Origin: Paraburkholderia sabiae
GTDB lineage: Bacteria > Pseudomonadota > Gammaproteobacteria > Burkholderiales > Burkholderiaceae
DNA length: 64,000 nt
Direction of reading: 5' to 3'
Assembly (NCBI RefSeq): GCF_030412785.1
Contig: NZ_CP125295.1
Span: forward strand, 4,216,001 to 4,280,000
In this document: piece after piece, positions 54,401-62,921 of the stretch
Layout of the letters: the number at the start of each line of letters is the position of its first letter
How positions within the stretch are numbered: position 1 is the first letter of the stretch
Translations under genes and position numbers: made by a program
Notes under the pieces: generated by a model
What the model was told of the DNA's origin: nothing
Databases searched by the model: none
Seen by the model: only the letters and a program-made list of their open reading frames with translations

Positions 54401-55641
54401 TCGATCCATCATTCAAAGGGTATGCCAAGATCGCGCGTGATCTCACAGAACGCAAGCAGCGCGACGACGCGCGAGAGGCCGCGCTCACGCACGAGCAGAC
54501 GGAGCGTCGAAAAGAGTCCGACGCGAGCCAGCTGAAAGACGACTTCATGGCCGTGCTGTCTCACGAGTTGAAGCATCCGTTGAATCTCATTGGGATGAAA
54601 GCGGATATCCTCCCCAGGCTGCCCCAGACCAGGGATATCGAGGTCGTGCGCGAAACCGCGGACGCTATCCGGCGTGCGGTGCGCAGCCAGGCACAGATCA
54701 TCGACGATCTTCTCGACCTCTCGCGAGTGCGCACCGGCAAGCTCGCGCTCGATGTTGTCGATGTCGACATCGCGTTGATATTGCGTGAGATCGCACAGGC
54801 TGCAGACGAGGACGTGGCAGCGCGGCGGATCGAACTGAAGGTGACAGGGGCGACGCAGGCTGCAGTCGTTCGCGGCGATCGGACCCGTTGCGAACAGATA
54901 CTGTGGAATCTCGTGACGAACGCGATCAAGTTCACGCCGGACGGTGGGCGGATCGAACTTCGCCTGACGCGCGAGGCAGCCATGGTGCGGCTCGACGTAA
55001 TCGACGACGGAGAGGGCATCGATGCATCCGAGCTTCCGTACATTTTTGACATGTATCGTCAGGGCGGGCGATCCCGAACGAAGACGGGGCTCGGTATCGG
55101 TCTCGCACTCGTGCGACAACTCGTCGAAATGCACGACGGCCGTGTGGGAGCCCGTTCGGACGGGATTGGCCGCGGCACGACGATGACGGTCTGGCTGCCA
55201 CCGGTGTCAGCTACGGATGACCTGACGCGCAAAGTGGGGCAGTCCCAAGGCTCGCTGAAGGGCGCTCGCGTGATGATCGCGATCGGTGACCCGGAGGTTG
55301 CTGCTTCGCTCGAAGAACTGCTGAAGCTGGAGAATGTTTCGACTGTCCTCGTCCCCGGCGCGTCGCAGGCGTTGGACACCCTGGCACAACAGCCGGTCGA
55401 CGTGGTAATTGTCGATGTCCGGAGTCTTGAAGATCCGCATGAATTTATGGCGCTTGTGAAGGCCAACCCGCAACTCACCGACCTTCGAAGTATTGCGGTC
55501 ACCGAGAGCGACCGCGAAGCGGACAGGCGTGAGGCCTTCGAGGCAGGATTTCACGCTCAGACTGGCAAACCCCTTGATTTCGGTTCGTTGCTGCAAATCC
55601 TGAATAGCTTTGCGCCGTCGCTACGCTCATCATCGGAATAA
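51487..55641 (+). CDS. CheB-CheR-PAS hybrid histidine kinase with terminal receiver
   Basis: A 1384-residue multidomain protein. The CheB methylesterase domain (about 20-210) has Ser29 in VVGIGASAGGVQAL, His in VVILHLSADHES and Asp in GTGSDGSVG. The CheR methyltransferase (about 235-500) has TGHDFRHYKRATVLRRIE and the SAM site VRAWVAGCSTGEEAYSIAL. Then comes a PAS region, a long Glu-rich coiled coil (NEELQAINEELRSATEELES), two further PAS domains, a kinase core with His1026 in VLSHELKHPLNLIG, NLVTNAIKFTPDG and GLGIGLALV, and a C-terminal receiver-like domain with a changed acidic pair. The ATG at 51487 follows GGAGATG-like spacing. It is not linked to flagellar chemotaxis genes here. Confidence 0.93.
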   Translation: MTGGASAKSKGARVTAASLPFPVVGIGASAGGVQALSEFFRNAPATMDMAFVVILHLSADHESNADQILQRTTSMPVRQVTSATSIEKNHVYVIAPGKQLLMSDDHLRVSDRIEEGVKILTIDAFFRTLAQAHGAHAMGIVLSGTGSDGSVGLSHIKEAGGITMAQEPNDAEHPEMPQHAITTGQVDIILPVAAMPKKLLELWRNAQRIRIPYPEPVDHPEDSPEVQGAEAERALQDILAHLRVRTGHDFRHYKRATVLRRIERRLQVNALSSLEKYRDFLRGTPDETTALLADMLIGVTQFFRDREAFDVLRETVMPSLFRAANSDTQVRAWVAGCSTGEEAYSIALLMAQAREAAGSASAMQVFATDIDDTAIARARSGTYPASIAADVPADVLRRYFTQDGERYAISKPVRERILFAAHSLLRDPPFSHLDLISCRNVLIYLDRAVQRKILELFHFALRPDGYLFLGSAESADAADDLFSVVDKKHRVYRARKIVNRAKQAPAFPSLTLTSTTASDDAQASAVSAGPPLPPERRNFSFSALHQRVLEQYAPPSVIVDRESAIVHLSDNAGRFLRHAGGEPSTNIMSVVVPELRLDLRTTLFRAQQTGASVEARRVKSERDGHTSWINMTVRPFHDPGVNANFFLVLFDEVQERMSEEDETEGKGRDPVLMQLERELQHSREQLATTIEQYETSVEELKASNEELQAINEELRSATEELESSKEELQSVNEELTTLNAELHARVEDTAKANDDLQNIIVSSEIATVFVDKKIQVKRFTPSATHIFKLIDADLGRSLFDITHSLKHPTLAEDVKNAFETLKLIEREVQSHDGRWYLMRLLPYRTADDRIDGAVLTLIDITARHEAEEQARIGEQRLRLVAQSTNDYAIIVQDPSGRIVSWNAGAERIFGFAQEEVVGKDIELIYEPGDRQAHVAARERDLASSEGRADDERWHVTKDHRRVYCSGVVTPIVDPSFKGYAKIARDLTERKQRDDAREAALTHEQTERRKESDASQLKDDFMAVLSHELKHPLNLIGMKADILPRLPQTRDIEVVRETADAIRRAVRSQAQIIDDLLDLSRVRTGKLALDVVDVDIALILREIAQAADEDVAARRIELKVTGATQAAVVRGDRTRCEQILWNLVTNAIKFTPDGGRIELRLTREAAMVRLDVIDDGEGIDASELPYIFDMYRQGGRSRTKTGLGIGLALVRQLVEMHDGRVGARSDGIGRGTTMTVWLPPVSATDDLTRKVGQSQGSLKGARVMIAIGDPEVAASLEELLKLENVSTVLVPGASQALDTLAQQPVDVVIVDVRSLEDPHEFMALVKANPQLTDLRSIAVTESDREADRREAFEAGFHAQTGKPLDFGSLLQILNSFAPSLRSSSE

Positions 55642-55757
55642 GCGGCGAAGTCATCACTATCGAGCTTCGCAGTTAGTGCTCTCCCGACGTGGGCTCGTCG
55701 TCCTTTTTCGGTAGACGCGGGTTCGTCGCTTGCTGCCTGACGTAGAAGGGAGGGCAA

Positions 55758-56756
55758 ATGAAGCGACGCGATATTGTGGTGATCGGAGGGTCGCGCGGGG
55801 CGTTCGGTGTTTTGAAAGCGCTTGCAGCGACACTGCCACCGGACCTTCGTGCAGCCGTGTGCATCGTGTTGCACATAGGCAGGCACGAAAGTGTATTGCC
55901 GCAGTTGATGTCCGGTTGGGGACCACTACCCGCGATACATCCCGTCGACGGCGAGCCGCTGGCCAACGGAGTCATCTACATCGCGCCGCCGGATCGGCAT
56001 ATGCTCGTACTACCGGAAGGGCTCAGGATGAGCAATGGAGCGGCCGAGAACTTCGCCCGCCCAGCTGTAGACCCGCTGTTCAGAACGGCCGCCCTTTCAT
56101 TCGGCGACGGCGTTGTTGCCGTCGTGCTCAGCGGCGATCTTGACGACGGTGCGGCCGGACTCGCTGCGGTGCGTGCCCGTGGCGGATATTGCATAGTTCA
56201 GAGCCCCGAGGATTGCGAGGCACCGTCCATGCCCCGGACAGCACTGCAAGCTGCCGGCGCAGACGCTGTCGTTGGCAAAGAGCATCTTGCCGACCAGATT
56301 GTCGCGGCAATAGAGGGCGCCCCCCGCTTACAGCCTTCGGAATTGCTTGAAATGAGCTCGCAAGATCTTGACTTTGAAGCGCGGATCGCAGGACGACACG
56401 TCGTTTCTCCGGAAGAACTGGACCGCATTGGTGCGCGCTCGCCGCTTTCGTGTCCGGAGTGCGGCGGCATGCTATGGCGCATCAATGACCACCAACAGCT
56501 TCGTTACCGGTGCCATACCGGACACGCGTTCGGCTATCTCTCACTTGAGGATGGTCAGGAGCAAACGCTTGAGAACGCCATCTGGGCAGCGATCCGAGCG
56601 GCGAACGAACGCATAGTGTTCGCGCACGAGAGAAGGATGTGGGCAGAGCGCGTGGGTGACCAGCAGCAGGTTGCGATCGAACAGGCGCATATTGACGAAA
56701 CGACAAGGGTGATCGAGACGTTGAAGGGCACGTTGTCACAGACCGACGAGACATAA
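55758..56756 (+). CDS. CheB-type methylesterase with C-terminal zinc ribbon
   Basis: A 332-residue protein without an N-terminal receiver. The CheB catalytic triad positions are Ser12 (IGGSRGAFG), His39 (LHIGRHES) and Asp near 130 (SGDLDDGAAGL). After about 190 residues the chain continues into a different domain with CPECGGMLWRINDHQQ then RYRCHTGHAFG, a zinc-ribbon-like Cys4 arrangement, and an amphipathic C-terminal helix. This architecture is known in soluble CheB-like proteins not tied to chemoreceptors. It lies 117 bases after the CheB-CheR kinase gene and may act on the same target. Confidence 0.9.
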   Translation: MKRRDIVVIGGSRGAFGVLKALAATLPPDLRAAVCIVLHIGRHESVLPQLMSGWGPLPAIHPVDGEPLANGVIYIAPPDRHMLVLPEGLRMSNGAAENFARPAVDPLFRTAALSFGDGVVAVVLSGDLDDGAAGLAAVRARGGYCIVQSPEDCEAPSMPRTALQAAGADAVVGKEHLADQIVAAIEGAPRLQPSELLEMSSQDLDFEARIAGRHVVSPEELDRIGARSPLSCPECGGMLWRINDHQQLRYRCHTGHAFGYLSLEDGQEQTLENAIWAAIRAANERIVFAHERRMWAERVGDQQQVAIEQAHIDETTRVIETLKGTLSQTDET

Positions 56757-56841
56757 CGCTGAGAGCCTTCACTCGCGGGTTGCCGCGTGTTTTTGGGAAG
56801 CTGGCGGTGCAAGGCTTGCGGAAGGACCTCTGGGTACAGGA

Positions 56842-57501
56842 TCAGTCACAGGCGAGTCGCTCACTCGCTTGATGCTCATAAAGCTCGCCGAGCCACGGCA
56901 CGTTGTTGCGACGTGTCAACCTCGCAGCCGTTGCGTCGACATCATCGATTGCCCGAAGCAGTGCCTGAAGGACGAACGGTTTGGCAACTACCCGATTAAC
57001 CTTGCCGCTGAAGTCGTCTGCATATTCCCGTTGCAGCAACGCGATGAAAGAGGGCTTGTCGAAAGACGCGTCGAAGCTCTCCAGAAACCATCGAGCCGCG
57101 GTGACCGAATGCCAGGGAACGTCCACAATGACAAGCTGTCTGCCAAGTGCATTCGTACGGTCGAAAGCGTCGAAACCCACAGCCTTAGGTCGGCCGTACC
57201 CTTTGGCGGCCAGAAGAACGGCAAGAGACTCACGGACGGTTTTGTCGGACCCGACAATTAGCAAGGGACCAATCTTTAATGGCGGTCGCCTGAGTGCGTG
57301 AGCGGCCGCAGCCCTCAGTTCCCATTCACACCGCAACCACCGCATTCTCGACAAGTCGTAATCGCGCCGCGCCTTCGATAAGGCAGCGAGAGTGGCGGTG
57401 GGATCGTCCGTCAGGCGCTGCACGTCACGAGTCGCTTGCTCCAGCGCGGCGCATGCGACGTCGAATCCCAGCGCGTCATTTGCCGTCGACATTGATTCCA
57501 T
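56842..57501 (-). CDS. Helical N-terminus plus receiver-like domain, paralogue of the 27292 gene
   Basis: A 219-residue protein. The N-terminal 75 residues are helical (ACAALEQATRDVQRLTDD, KARRDYDLSRMRWLRCEWEL), then KIGPLLIVGSDKTVRESLAV as the first receiver strand and helix, QLVIVDVPWHSVTA for the phosphoacceptor strand, and VVAKPFVLQALLRAIDD with the conserved Lys-Pro. The acidic pair is Ser-Asp. It is clearly related along its whole length to the protein at 27292. The ATG at 57501 follows AGGGGG. A longer frame upstream has no homology. No output domain is present. Confidence 0.75.
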   Translation of the reverse strand: MESMSTANDALGFDVACAALEQATRDVQRLTDDPTATLAALSKARRDYDLSRMRWLRCEWELRAAAAHALRRPPLKIGPLLIVGSDKTVRESLAVLLAAKGYGRPKAVGFDAFDRTNALGRQLVIVDVPWHSVTAARWFLESFDASFDKPSFIALLQREYADDFSGKVNRVVAKPFVLQALLRAIDDVDATAARLTRRNNVPWLGELYEHQASERLACD

Positions 57502-57629
57502 ACTGCCCCCTGAGTCGGTCCCAACTCTATCGTGGAGAAGGCCCGGTAAGACATGCCAATAATGCACCGCACGCGGAAATTTGTATAGCGCCGGACGAGA
57601 TACCATGTCGGGCCGCATACGACGGCTTC

Positions 57630-58405
57630 CCTGCCTGACGAAAAACGGGCCCGCGTGCATGTGAGTAACCTGGGGCGCGTCATGGACCCCGCGACGGGGC
57701 GTACGAAGCTGGAAATGGTCCGCTACTACGAAGCAATCGCACAGTGGGCGCTGCCTCATCTGATGAACCGGCCGCTTGCGTTGGTTCGCGCGCCCGACGG
57801 CATCAGCGGTGAACTTTTTTCTAGAAGCATAGCGAGAGGGCTCGCATTCCGGGCGTCATGGAGCTTGCGAAGGAGATGCATCCGCGTCATCCGCCGCTGC
57901 TCGTCGCCAACACGCCCGAGGCGCTTGTCGGCCTCGCGCAGATGAGTGGGTGCAGTTACATACGTGGAATGCAGTGGCACCTGATCTCGAGCATCCTGAT
58001 CGGAGTGATCTTCGACCTCGACCCCGACGCCGTTCTGCCATGGACGATGATGACGGAGGCAGCGATGCTGCTGACGGTGGTCCTTGACGAAATGGGATTG
58101 AGTTCGTTTCCGAAAACGAGCGGGGGAAGGGCTTCCATGTTGTCGTGCCGCTGACGCGCAGGTACGGGTGGGACGAGGTCAAGGAGTTTTCGCGTGCCGT
58201 CGCACGACATATGGCACGGGTCATACCGGACCGCTTCTCTGCGGTCCTCGGCTCGAAAACCGGATAGGAAGTTGTTTATCGACTATGTGCGTAACGGCTG
58301 CGGGGCAAGTACAGTGGCGGCATTTTCGTTCCGCGCGCGGCAGCATGGCCGTGTCGATGCCTTCGGTCGGATCCATGGGAGGATTACTGGCGCACGCGGC
58401 AGGGC
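57630..58405 (+). pseudogene. ligD: LigD polymerase-domain remnant, several frameshifts
   Basis: Pieces of the ligase D primase-polymerase domain can be read in different frames: VHVSNLGRVMDPATGRTKLE, MVRYYEAIAQWALPHL, LALVRAPDGISGELF; then MELAKEMHPRHPPLLVAN, LHTWNAVAPDLEHPDR, VIFDLDPDA; then GKGFHVVVPLTRRYGWDEVK, EFSRAVARHMARVIPDRFSA; and finally KLFIDYVRNGCGASTVAAF. At least five frame changes and one in-frame stop are needed, so it cannot be expressed. No ligase or nuclease domain is seen on either side, and no ku gene is nearby. It shows that the NHEJ-type repair module was once present. Confidence 0.85.
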
Positions 58406-58443
58406 ATTACTGCCACGGTGCCCCGCGCTGTCGGGATCACACG

Positions 58444-58665
58444 CTAGCTGCGTGCCTCGGTGCCCTTGAGTTCGCTGTGCTTATGCGAATGCGTCGCCGC
58501 GTACTTGAGTTCGTAGTGCGCGCCTTTCCCGCTTCTGGTGGGTGGGAAATGTTCGCCTTCCACGCATGTCACTTCGAACGTGCCTTTGCCGTCGTCATGG
58601 ACCACCGAATAGATACCCGATGTTTTGACAATCTCGCCCGGCTTGAATGAGCTGTCGCCTGCCAT
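58444..58665 (-). CDS. Small YjzC-like hypothetical protein
   Basis: A 73-residue protein: MAGDSSFKPGEIVKTSGIYS, followed by HDDGKGTFEVTCVEGEHFPP and a terminal histidine- and lysine-rich tail (ATHSHKHSELKG). The FKPGEIVKTSGIYxV beginning is similar to small YjzC-type proteins that may bind metal with a single short beta domain. The ATG at 58665 is preceded by AAAGGAG at seven bases, which rules out the much longer frame upstream. It is convergent with the LigD remnant and divergent from the Nramp gene. Confidence 0.75.
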   Translation of the reverse strand: MAGDSSFKPGEIVKTSGIYSVVHDDGKGTFEVTCVEGEHFPPTRSGKGAHYELKYAATHSHKHSELKGTEARS

Positions 58666-58867
58666 TTCTGACTCCTTTGCTGACGTTGGTGCGGTCGAAC
58701 CAGCAAACGTGATACCAGGAGAGCTTGAGCCAGCTATTCGTTGCGATTGATTCCTGCAGGCGGGACCACGCACGCGGCTGGCTGTGTTCGAACCCGGCGC
58801 TAGGTGCCGCGATCGCAAGTGTCGGCCGGGCTCGCTACTTGCAGATGGTCCGGCAGAGGAGGCAGCC

Positions 58868-60160
58868 ATGAGCGATGAGAAGCTGTTCGAGCCCGAGAGC
58901 ACTGTTAGCGACCCTGTCGAGCAGTCCTGGATACGAAGACTGGGACCCGGCCTGATTACCGGCGCGGCGGATGATGATCCTTCCGGAATCGGCACCTATT
59001 CGCAGGCGGGGCGCAGTTCGGCTACGGCCTCCTTTGGGCGCTGCTTCTAACCTACCCGCTCATGACGGCAATCCAGCTCGTGAGCGCACGCATTGGCCGC
59101 GTGACGGGCAAAGGTCTGGCGTCGAACATGCGCGTCCATTATCCACGCTGGTTGCTCTACAGCGCGGTCATCCTGCTGGTGCTCGCTAACGTCATCAATA
59201 TTGCGGCCGACCTTTCGGCAATGGGCGCGGCTGTCGGACTGCTCGTGCGAGGTCCGCAACAACTGTATGTCGTGGTTCTCGGGGGGCTGTCGGTCGTGCT
59301 CCAGATTTTCGTTCCGTATGAGCGTTATGCGCGGCTTCTCAAATGGACCGCACTGGCGCTCTTGACCTACGTCGCTGTCGCGCTCATCGTTCCGGTCCGG
59401 TGGGGCGATGTTGCGCATGCAATCATACTGCCGCCTGTTTCGCTGACTTCGGACTACCTGACCACCGTTATTGCCGTACTGGGCACGACCATCAGCCCAT
59501 ATCTGTTCTTCTGGCAAGCATCGCAAGAAGTGGAAGAGATGCGGTCGGAGCCGGGTCAGGCGCCGTTGCGCCAGATGCCTCATCAGGCGCCCGCGCAACT
59601 ACGCCGTATCAACTTCGACACCTGGGTTGGGATGGGAATCTCGAACGTCATCGCATTCTTTATCGTGCTGACGGCGGGAGCAACGCTTCATCTGCATCAC
59701 ATTGATGTGAAGACGTCAGCGGATGCGGCTCGCGCGCTGGAACCGTTTGCCGGACGCTTCGCGTATATGCTTTTCGCGCTCGGCATAATCGGAACGGGGT
59801 TGCTCGCACTTCCTGTCCTGGCCGGCTCCGCGGCCTACGCTGCAGCGGGAAGCTTCCGCTGGCGAAGCAGTCTTGCCCTACACCTGACACTTGCACGGGA
59901 ATTCTACGCCGTCATCGCGCTGGCGATCGTTGGTGGCGTTGCGGTTACCTTCATGCACTTTGAGCCGATTCGGGGCGCTCTACTGGAGTGCGGTCATCAA
60001 CGGTGTGACCGCAGTGCCGATGATGGTGATCATGATGCTTATGGCTCGCAGCCGGCGCGTTATGGGCGCGTTCGCGGTCAGGGGGCCGATGGCCTGGGGA
60101 GGATGGTTGGCGACTCTCGCCATGGCGATCGCAGCAGCGGGAGTGTTCGTGCCCGGATGA
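58868..60160 (+). pseudogene. mntH: Nramp (Mn2+/H+ symporter) gene with two compensating G-run indels
   Basis: The frame opens MSDEKLFEPESTVSDPVEQS and contains the Nramp signature RLGPGLITGAADDDPSGI. At the G4 run 59008-59011 one G seems to be missing and the frame shifts, continuing with TYPLMTAIQLVSARIGRVTG, SPYLFFWQASQEVEE, GTGLLALPVLAGSAAYA and VTFMHFEPI. At the G4 run 59972-59975 one extra G restores the first frame, giving ALYWSAVINGVTAVPMMV and the end GVFVPG. The corrected protein is 430 residues, a normal length for Nramp. A GAGGAGG box precedes ATG 58868. As written it is broken; sequencing error is a real alternative. Confidence 0.85.
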
Positions 60161-60434
60161 AATGCTTAACCCTACTGTATCCAGGAACTTAGGTGGGGAC
60201 CACCGAAAGAACGGCAGGTGACAGGACATGCCGGATCTCGTCAATGTGCGACCCGGCGTCAGGACTGATACGGTCTACGGTGGATGTGGCACCGGCTGCC
60301 ACTCCGGCTGTCTACAGGTCCCCCGGGGGCTCATGATTGCGTCGGATATCATTTTTCCGCGTTACCGTCCTTCGCTGCATCGACGGGAGCAATCGCGGTC
60401 CAACGGGATGCACACGAGTCCGCACCGGGTTCAC

Positions 60435-60641
60435 TCAATCGCATAACGCATGAGCCGTCGGCAAACGAGAGGCATTCAACCTCAACGCATCGAGCGCCGT
60501 TTTGCTGACGGCCAAAAGTGCCACAACGATGGCTGAAAGATAGACCGCCCTCACGGAGAAGGTCATACCTGCGTTCCCCTGAAATCTCTCATGATCCCAT
60601 CTGTTGAGCAAGGTCATTGCAATCTCGGCGTCGTTCATCAT
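60435..60641 (-). CDS. Small hypothetical protein with one membrane segment
   Basis: A 68-residue frame: MMNDAEIAMTLLNRWDHERF, then a hydrophobic helix RAVYLSAIVVALLAVSKTAL that should span the membrane, and a short polar end. The ATG at 60641 is preceded by CGGAG at a good distance. Nothing is known of its role. It is convergent with the Nramp gene. Confidence 0.5.
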   Translation of the reverse strand: MMNDAEIAMTLLNRWDHERFQGNAGMTFSVRAVYLSAIVVALLAVSKTALDALRLNASRLPTAHALCD

Positions 60642-60841
60642 CCGCAGCTCCGGGTTATTGAAAAAGCGCACTGGCGCGCTGATACTCACTAGCAAGAATT
60701 GCGCGATGCAGCATTCCGGGAGCGGACACTGGCACTGGAAGGATCGTCAACAGCTTAGGTATCTTGGTTAACCGGCGAAACGGTGCGCTTGTCGTCTGCA
60801 GAATTACGCCTCGTGCCGTTTTTACTTTGAGGAACACACCT

Positions 60842-61123
60842 TTGAACGAACCCGAATTCGTTGCGACTGTTCAACGCGTGACTGCAGATGGCAGTCACGC
60901 GTTAATCATCACGGACGCTGTCGCACGGGAGATATTTGATTGACCAGTTTCGGCCGAAAAGTCCGCTGCGCGATTACGCAGTGCGCTGCCCGACCTCAGC
61001 ACTGTGTCCATTGAAGACGACCATCTCGACACGCGATGGATGGCTGCGTTCGAAGAATGCATGCACCCCTTAACGGTCAAGTGGACTCGCGCCATGCCCA
61101 TAGACGGTCGTCACGGTAGATAA
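60842..61123 (+). pseudogene. Small gene interrupted by an in-frame TGA
   Basis: From TTG 60842, with GAGG eight bases upstream, the frame reads LNEPEFVATVQRVTADGSHA and then ALIITDAVAREIFD, followed by TGA at 60941-60943. The same frame continues as VSAEKSAARLRSALPDLSTV, SIEDDHLDTRWMAAFEECMH, PLTVKWTR and ends at TAA 61121. Codon use and composition are coding-like on both sides of the TGA, which suggests one gene of about 93 codons with a nonsense change. I do not recognise the family. Confidence 0.5.
60873..60903. repeat. Perfect 13-bp inverted repeat
   Basis: AACGCGTGACTGC (60873-60885) and GCAGTCACGCGTT (60891-60903) are exact reverse complements with the loop AGATG. It lies inside the small interrupted frame at 60842. 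There is no T-run, so it is not a standard terminator; an operator or an mRNA hairpin is possible. Confidence 0.6.
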
Positions 61124-61378
61124 GAAGGGATGAGTCGCTCGTATGGATACGCGCAACATTCACGGATGGTTTGGTTATTTTTTCGAAAGTGACCGACAGC
61201 ATCTCGCATACTGAAATGTTCTCCTCGGGTCGCATGCTGCAGACAATCGGAGAGGGAATCATGCAGGCCATGTTGCTAGGCGCGTGAGGCAGCAGTCGGC
61301 CATAAGGGGACATCCGGTCGACGCATCATCTGGACATTCAGCAGGCCGGATCGTCCACTTAAGCGGTCGTTTGGTTGC

Positions 61379-62577
61379 TCAGCTCTGCGTGTCGTGGTTC
61401 ATCGAATGCATCATGTCTGGTCCGCCCGTGCGTAAAAATACGGCGAGGAGCGCAATGAACACGAGCCCGAAGCCGATGTCGAGAAAGGACGTGTAGTTGA
61501 GCGTGATGGCCGGTGCGACAGCGTGCGCAGTCGAATCGCCTGATGTCCGCGCGGGCACCCATCCCGCGGCCATGAAGATGCCCTCTACCACGAGTGCGGC
61601 AATAACCATCGCGGCGTAGAAAGTCCCGAACATGAAAGCGGTCATGCGTGGACCATAGTATTTCCGGTAGATGCTGAGGATCGGCAGGATGATCAGATCG
61701 CCAAAAATGAACGACGCGACGCCGCCGAAGCTGATGCCGCCATGCCAAAGCACGCTCGCGAGCGGGATGTTGCCGACTGAGCAGGTGAATGATGCGAGTG
61801 CAATGAGCGGGCCGGCGAATGCGCCCCACAGCGCCGACAGCACGGGATGACCCGACAGAAAGAACCGTTGCCAAAAGGTGTCAGGAACCCATGCCGAGAG
61901 CGCACCTGCCACCAGCACGCCAACGCCGATGTCTCGCCACAACATCGACCACGTCATAACGTAGCTGTGGCTGATCGCAACCCAGCGTTCACGCGAGAAC
62001 AGATGTAGATGCGAGGCGCCTGACTGTTCGTCCATAGACATGGCCGCGTGACCTTCCATACGGCCCGCGACGCCGCGCTTGGCCTGCTCGACGGCGGCGC
62101 ACCTGAGGGCTCGTGGCAGGAACAGTCTGAACAGTATCGCGATGGTGATGATCATCAAGACGCCGCCCACGGCTTCCGCCGCAGCGAACGGCCAGCCGAT
62201 CAGCGTACCCATCAGGATCGCCAGTTCCAGCACGAGGTTGCAGCGAACTGGAACGTGATCGACGAGGTGAAATCGGCGCCTTTGCGAATGGCCGAGCGCG
62301 CCATCGCCACGGCAGCATAAGAGCACGATGACGACGCGGCTCCGAGAAGGCTGGCGAGCACGATGGAGCGCGGTGACGCATCCGGCAGCAGCTGCGACAT
62401 CCGCTTGCGCGACACAACGTTTTCGATGGCGGCGGAGAGGAGGAAGCCCAGGCTCAGATCCCAGAATAGCTGCCAGCACATGACGACAGTCATCCATAAC
62501 GCGTGGCCCGCATAGTCGAGAAGCGTCACGGTCCGGAACCGAGGGCGACGTTGTGTGGAAAATGGGGACTTCGTCAT
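61379..62577 (-). pseudogene. COG0701-type permease (ArsP/YraQ-like), frameshifted
   Basis: The first segment, from ATG 62577 after AAGGAGG, reads VTLLDYAGHALWMTVVMCWQ, FLLSAAIENVVSRKRMSQLL, GAASSSCSYAAVAMARSAIR and KGADFTSSITFQFAAT, then runs into a stop soon after. The continuation NLVLELAILMGTLIGWPFAA is in a different frame and carries on with LSGHPVLSALWGAFAGPLIA and FTCSVGNIPLASVLWHGG to the stop at 61379. The switch is near 62230-62250. Together they would make a normal permease of about 400 residues with eight or more membrane segments. As written it is disrupted. Confidence 0.82.
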
Positions 62578-62921
62578 GACGACCTCCTTGGCAAGGGAGA
62601 GTGAGTTCGCGCGACGGGCGTGCCAGCCCGACCACTGCCCGCCTATCGCGACCAACTGTTGCGCAGCTTACGAATGTTGCAGCACACGAGCAGGAAAAAT
62701 CCTCCTTGCGCCGCAGCCCGACGGCCGGGGGTAGCGCGCACCAATGACAGAAATGCGCACCCGTGCGCGGATTGCCGCTCGCAAGATCCTGACTTGCGCT
62801 GACCGACGTGCTCATTCAGTCCGGTAAAATCACATTCCCTTTTTCGGCGGTCGCCGCGCACGGTTGTTGCTCTTGCAAAGGCGAAGGCACCTCGAAATAC
62901 AGCGAAACCGGGAGACCGACC
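62578..62921. other. Divergent region between the permease pseudogene and the right-edge sensor
   Basis: This 344-base interval holds the permease ribosome-binding site on one side and GGGAG before GTG 62922 on the other. An open frame in phase with the sensor extends from about 62793 and encodes a Cys-rich stretch (AAHGCCSCKGEG), but no ribosome-binding site supports a start there. No repeat or operator was recognised. Confidence 0.4.

Noticed and set aside
62578..62815. N-terminal extension of the permease frame to 62815
   Set aside because: It is in phase only with the C-terminal half of the gene, has no membrane segments and no ribosome-binding site. The real start is ATG 62577 in the other frame, preceded by AAGGAGG.
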